From: an uncultured Chitinophagaceae bacterium
Lineage (GTDB): Bacteria > Bacteroidota > Bacteroidia > Chitinophagales > Chitinophagaceae
Length of the DNA: 64,000 nucleotides
Reading direction: 5' to 3'
NCBI GenBank assembly: GCA_903884185.1
Contig: CAISDV010000122.1
Location: forward strand, 88,009-152,008
Below are positions 61,207 to 64,000 of this stretch, one piece after another (the first letter of the stretch is position 1; each line of letters begins with the position of its first letter). The notes under the pieces were generated by a model, which was given only the letters and a program-made list of their open reading frames with translations, was not told the DNA's origin and did not search any database. The translations under genes were made by a program, and so were the position numbers.

Positions 61207-61764
61207 ATGAAAAGATACTTTCTCATATTTTCTTTTTTCATGATCGCTCCCAATATTCATGCGCAACAGGAATCACCTGTCATAAAATTCAGCAATATCA
61301 CAAGCACCGGTTTGCTTAGTGGCCAATCACAAAATGTACTTACCCTGCAAACCATCAATGGCATAAAATATAAGACATGGTTTGCAGGAATAGGCGCAGC
61401 TTATGATACTTATGGTTATACAAGCATTCCATTATTTATTGACATTAGAAAAACCATTGGCAATAAAAAATGGCAGCCATTTATCTATGCAGATGCCGGG
61501 GTTAATTTCTCTTTATACAGCGACATATTGCCAAGAAAGATCAATGGCGTTGATGCTTATAAATTTTATGATCCTTTCTATGGAGAAACGGGATTGGGGC
61601 TGGGCAGAACAATCTACGGGAAAACAACATTTACTTTATCTGCCGGGTTTAGTTATAAGGAGTTTAGCTATCTGCAATATAGTTATCCGTCATCACCTCC
61701 CGGCGGAGCACAGATCGCATTTTATTACAGGCGGTTTTCTATAAAAATGGGGGTACAGTTTTAG
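61207..61764 (+). CDS. Small outer-membrane beta-barrel protein
   Basis: 185 residues with a signal peptide (MKRYFLIFSFFMIAPNIHAQ). The mature part is almost all short amphipathic strands (TWFAGIGAAYDTYGYTSIPL, PFIYADAGVNFSLYSDIL, TFTLSAGFSYKEFSYLQYSY) ending in RRFSIKMGVQF with a terminal Phe, the C-terminal signature of outer-membrane barrels. It is the fourth gene of the unit and may form a surface pore or docking site for the LVIVD lipoprotein. Function is unknown. Confidence 0.75.
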   Translation: MKRYFLIFSFFMIAPNIHAQQESPVIKFSNITSTGLLSGQSQNVLTLQTINGIKYKTWFAGIGAAYDTYGYTSIPLFIDIRKTIGNKKWQPFIYADAGVNFSLYSDILPRKINGVDAYKFYDPFYGETGLGLGRTIYGKTTFTLSAGFSYKEFSYLQYSYPSSPPGGAQIAFYYRRFSIKMGVQF

Positions 61765-61788
61765 GATCACCCCGAACATTTTTATCTT

Positions 61789-61807
61789 AACTTGTGCAGC
61801 ACAAGTT
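61789..61807. terminator. Perfect hairpin between the sigma operon and the GH3 gene
   Basis: AACTTGTGC and GCACAAGTT form a perfect 9-bp stem around a single A, followed by TTTACT. It can end the four-gene unit or act as a small operator before the next ATG, nine bases further on. Confidence 0.5.
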
Positions 61808-61815
61808 TTACTATT

Positions 61816-64000
61816 ATGAGGAAGACCCTTCTACCGCTGCTGCTAATCATTTTTACATCTCAAATTGTCTGTTCACAGCGATTTTCAGAACAAAGCCCTG
61901 CCGCCAAACATTGGGTGGACAGTGTTTTCAGGAAACTGAATAAAAGACAGAAGATCGCGCAGCTGATCATTATCCGTGCACACAGCAATCTCGGGCAAGA
62001 CCATATTAACGAGGTAACAAAACTGATCAATGATTATAATGTTGGCGGATTATGCTTTTTCCAGGGCGGCCCTGTAAGGCAGGCAACCCTCACCAACTAT
62101 TACCAAAGCATTGCCAAAACACCCTTGATGGTTTGTATTGATGGTGAGTGGGGATTGGGTATGCGGCTCGATAGTGTCATTAATTTTCCCCGGCAGTTGA
62201 TGATGGGTGCCGTACCCGATGCACAACTGATCTATCGTTTTGGAAAAGCTGTTGGCGAACAATGCAAACGCATTGGCATACAGGTAAATTATGCGCCGGA
62301 TATTGATATCAATAATAATCCAAACAACCCTGTGATCAATGACAGAAGTTTTGGTGAAGACAGGTATAAAGTATCGCTCTATGGCACTGAATACATGAAA
62401 GGCATGCAGGATGTTGGCGTGATGGCTTGTGCTAAACATTTTCCCGGGCATGGAGATGTGGCAGTTGATTCTCATTTAGATCTTCCTGTTATCAATAAAA
62501 CAAGAGCAGAATTGGATTCACTGGAATTATATCCTTTTCGCGCACTGATCAAAGCCGGTGTGGGCAGTATGATGATCGCGCATTTATATATCCCAGCGAT
62601 CGATACCACTACCAACCAGGCCACTTCACTCTCTAAAAAAAATGTAACGGGTTTATTGAGGGATGAATTGGGTTATAAAGGCATCACTTTTACAGATGCA
62701 CTGGAAATGCAGGGTGTCAAGAAATTTTATCCCGATGGCGAAGCATCGGTTCAATCACTGATCGCCGGAAATGATATGCTATGCCTGCCCGGAGATGTGC
62801 CGGGAAGTATTGAAAAAGTACTCAAAGCTATCAGGCAGGGTAAGTTGAGTAAGAAAGATATCAATGATAAAGTGAAGAAAGTGCTGCTCGCGAAATATAA
62901 CCTGGGATTGAATCATATCACTCCCATTGAAACAGAAAACATTGCAGCAGATCTGAATGTTCAGACAAAAGAGATCAATCAATTATTATCGAAGGAAGCC
63001 CTCACTTTGCTGCGGCAGAGCAATCCAGCAGTAATGCCTTTAAAGAACGGCAGCAAGGTTGCTTATGTAGGTATTGGCATCAATAAAGAAAATGTATTTG
63101 CAGCAAGGGTGAAGCAGGATTACCACGCTGATGAATATTTTTTCGATTATAAAATGGATTCTGCTTCAGCGATCAATCTCTCCCGTTCCATCAAAGAAAA
63201 AAATTATGATGTGGTGGTGATCGGGCTGCACAATTTCAGTCGCCGGCCTGCAAATAATTTTGGATTGAGTAATGCTTCTACCGCGTTAATGCTTGAATTG
63301 CAGAAGTCAAACAAGTCCATCAGCTTTGTTTTCGGAAACCCTTATGCCATCAAAAATATTTGTAATGCTCCAAGCCTTGTAGAGTGTTATGAAGATGATG
63401 ATATTACACAAAGCGCTACAGCAGATCTTTTGCAGGGAAAGATACAGGCGAAAGGAAAATTGTCTGTGACGGTTTGTGATGAATTGAAATTTGGTGCGGG
63501 GATTGTTTATAATAATTATTTCCCTGCTACTGCCCCTGAATCTGTTGGCATGAGCAGTGAAAAATTAGGCAAGATAGATTCCATCGCCAATGATGCCCTT
63601 GCCAAAGGCGCTTTCCCCGGCTGTGTGGTACTTGCAGCAAAAGATGGCAAGATCGTTTACCACAAAGCGTTTGGCTATACCGACTTCGACAAGAAAGAAC
63701 CTGTGAACAAAGAAATGGTGTACGACCTTGCTTCTGTAACAAAAGTTTCTGCCACCACTGTTTCGGTGATGAAACTATATGAGGAAGGAAAACTGGATAT
63801 CAATAAAACACTGGGCGATTATTTACCGTGGACAAGAGGAACAGATAAAGCGCCTTTAAAATTGACGGATATTTTATTACACCAGGCGGGGTTAAATCCT
63901 TTTATTCCTTTTTACAGGGAAGTAATTGATACAGCTACAGGTATTCCGAAACCAGGTTATTTCACCACAACAAAAGATGCCGGGCATCAATACCGTGTAG
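61816..64000 (+). CDS. GH3 (NagZ-like) glycosidase fused to a serine hydrolase (beta-lactamase fold), 3' end beyond window
   Basis: Open from ATG 61816 to the last base, 728 codons, so partial. After a signal peptide (MRKTLLPLLLIIFTSQIVCS) comes the GH3 domain (about 30-380). The NagZ signature KHFPGHGD begins at Lys207, the catalytic Asp218-Ser-His220 dyad is in DSH, and the nucleophile is Asp294 in TDALEM. A GH3 C-terminal-like domain follows (about 390-560). The second enzyme domain starts near 575 and carries the Ser-x-x-Lys motif Ser640-Val-Thr-Lys643. The family fusion is known in Bacteroidota and is thought to act on peptidoglycan fragments. The hydrolase's Tyr and later motifs lie past the edge. 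Confidence 0.88.
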   Translation, partial: MRKTLLPLLLIIFTSQIVCSQRFSEQSPAAKHWVDSVFRKLNKRQKIAQLIIIRAHSNLGQDHINEVTKLINDYNVGGLCFFQGGPVRQATLTNYYQSIAKTPLMVCIDGEWGLGMRLDSVINFPRQLMMGAVPDAQLIYRFGKAVGEQCKRIGIQVNYAPDIDINNNPNNPVINDRSFGEDRYKVSLYGTEYMKGMQDVGVMACAKHFPGHGDVAVDSHLDLPVINKTRAELDSLELYPFRALIKAGVGSMMIAHLYIPAIDTTTNQATSLSKKNVTGLLRDELGYKGITFTDALEMQGVKKFYPDGEASVQSLIAGNDMLCLPGDVPGSIEKVLKAIRQGKLSKKDINDKVKKVLLAKYNLGLNHITPIETENIAADLNVQTKEINQLLSKEALTLLRQSNPAVMPLKNGSKVAYVGIGINKENVFAARVKQDYHADEYFFDYKMDSASAINLSRSIKEKNYDVVVIGLHNFSRRPANNFGLSNASTALMLELQKSNKSISFVFGNPYAIKNICNAPSLVECYEDDDITQSATADLLQGKIQAKGKLSVTVCDELKFGAGIVYNNYFPATAPESVGMSSEKLGKIDSIANDALAKGAFPGCVVLAAKDGKIVYHKAFGYTDFDKKEPVNKEMVYDLASVTKVSATTVSVMKLYEEGKLDINKTLGDYLPWTRGTDKAPLKLTDILLHQAGLNPFIPFYREVIDTATGIPKPGYFTTTKDAGHQYRV

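Overview
The window is chromosomal DNA of a Bacteroidota bacterium, most likely a member of Chitinophagaceae or a close relative. The evidence is two SusC/SusD outer-membrane pairs, a GldA-type gliding ABC ATPase, many small secreted or lipoprotein genes with Bacteroidota-style signal peptides, a DUF5606 gene, and promoters that fit the Bacteroidota -7 consensus TAnnTTTG. The complete mreBCD-pbp2-rodA set points to a rod-shaped cell. The base composition is moderately AT-rich and even. I saw no rRNA, tRNA, CRISPR array, prophage or intact insertion sequence.

Layout. 1-3.7 kb: the start of a lipoprotein gene, a KorA-type 2-oxoacid:ferredoxin oxidoreductase subunit with no beta subunit beside it, then a DUF3800 gene broken by an in-frame stop lying against a truncated FUSC-type membrane gene; this looks like a rearrangement scar. 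3.7-15.3 kb: housekeeping genes (endonuclease III, DivIC/FtsB-like protein, enolase, GldA, acetyl-CoA synthetase), an MHS-family transporter, a VapBC-like toxin-antitoxin pair and an OPT peptide transporter. 15.5-25.3 kb: a POT peptide transporter, purD, the rod-shape/elongasome cluster mreB-mreC-mreD-pbp2-rodA, and a metallo-beta-lactamase-fold hydrolase. 25.3-37.8 kb: an ECF sigma operon, an AlkA-like glycosylase, an M23 peptidase, alaS, a two-PDZ protein, a DUF1028 protein overlapping gatB, and a TlpA-like thioredoxin. 37.9-47.4 kb: two consecutive SusC/SusD units, each with its own terminator and no hydrolase alongside. 47.5-57.8 kb: an RND exporter, a PAP2-like membrane protein, rpoN, two proteins with a WCGWC redox motif, a KdnA-like sugar aminotransferase and small accessory genes. 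58.0-64.0 kb: a tightly packed four-gene unit (ECF sigma factor, a protein with an inner-membrane helix and a predicted beta-barrel tail, an LVIVD-repeat lipoprotein, a small beta-barrel) followed by a GH3/NagZ-like enzyme fused to a serine hydrolase that runs off the end.

The most coherent functional theme is the cell envelope: elongasome, M23 peptidase, GH3-serine hydrolase, Kdo8N-type LPS sugar aminotransferase, SusCD uptake, RND export and two ECF sigma modules. The most unusual feature at sequence level is the variety of short repeat families that fill the gaps between genes. They include a GGTTACTGGTTACTAG-type element, a REP-like palindrome nested in one copy and forming the 3' end of kdnA, CAGAGACG-type and AACCAC-type stem-loops, a 45-bp minisatellite that has an inverted single copy on the other side of a lipoprotein gene and ends exactly at the start codon of a DsbA-like gene, and an 11-bp tandem array. 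The best candidate for an under-described system is the 58.0-61.8 kb sigma/barrel/LVIVD operon.
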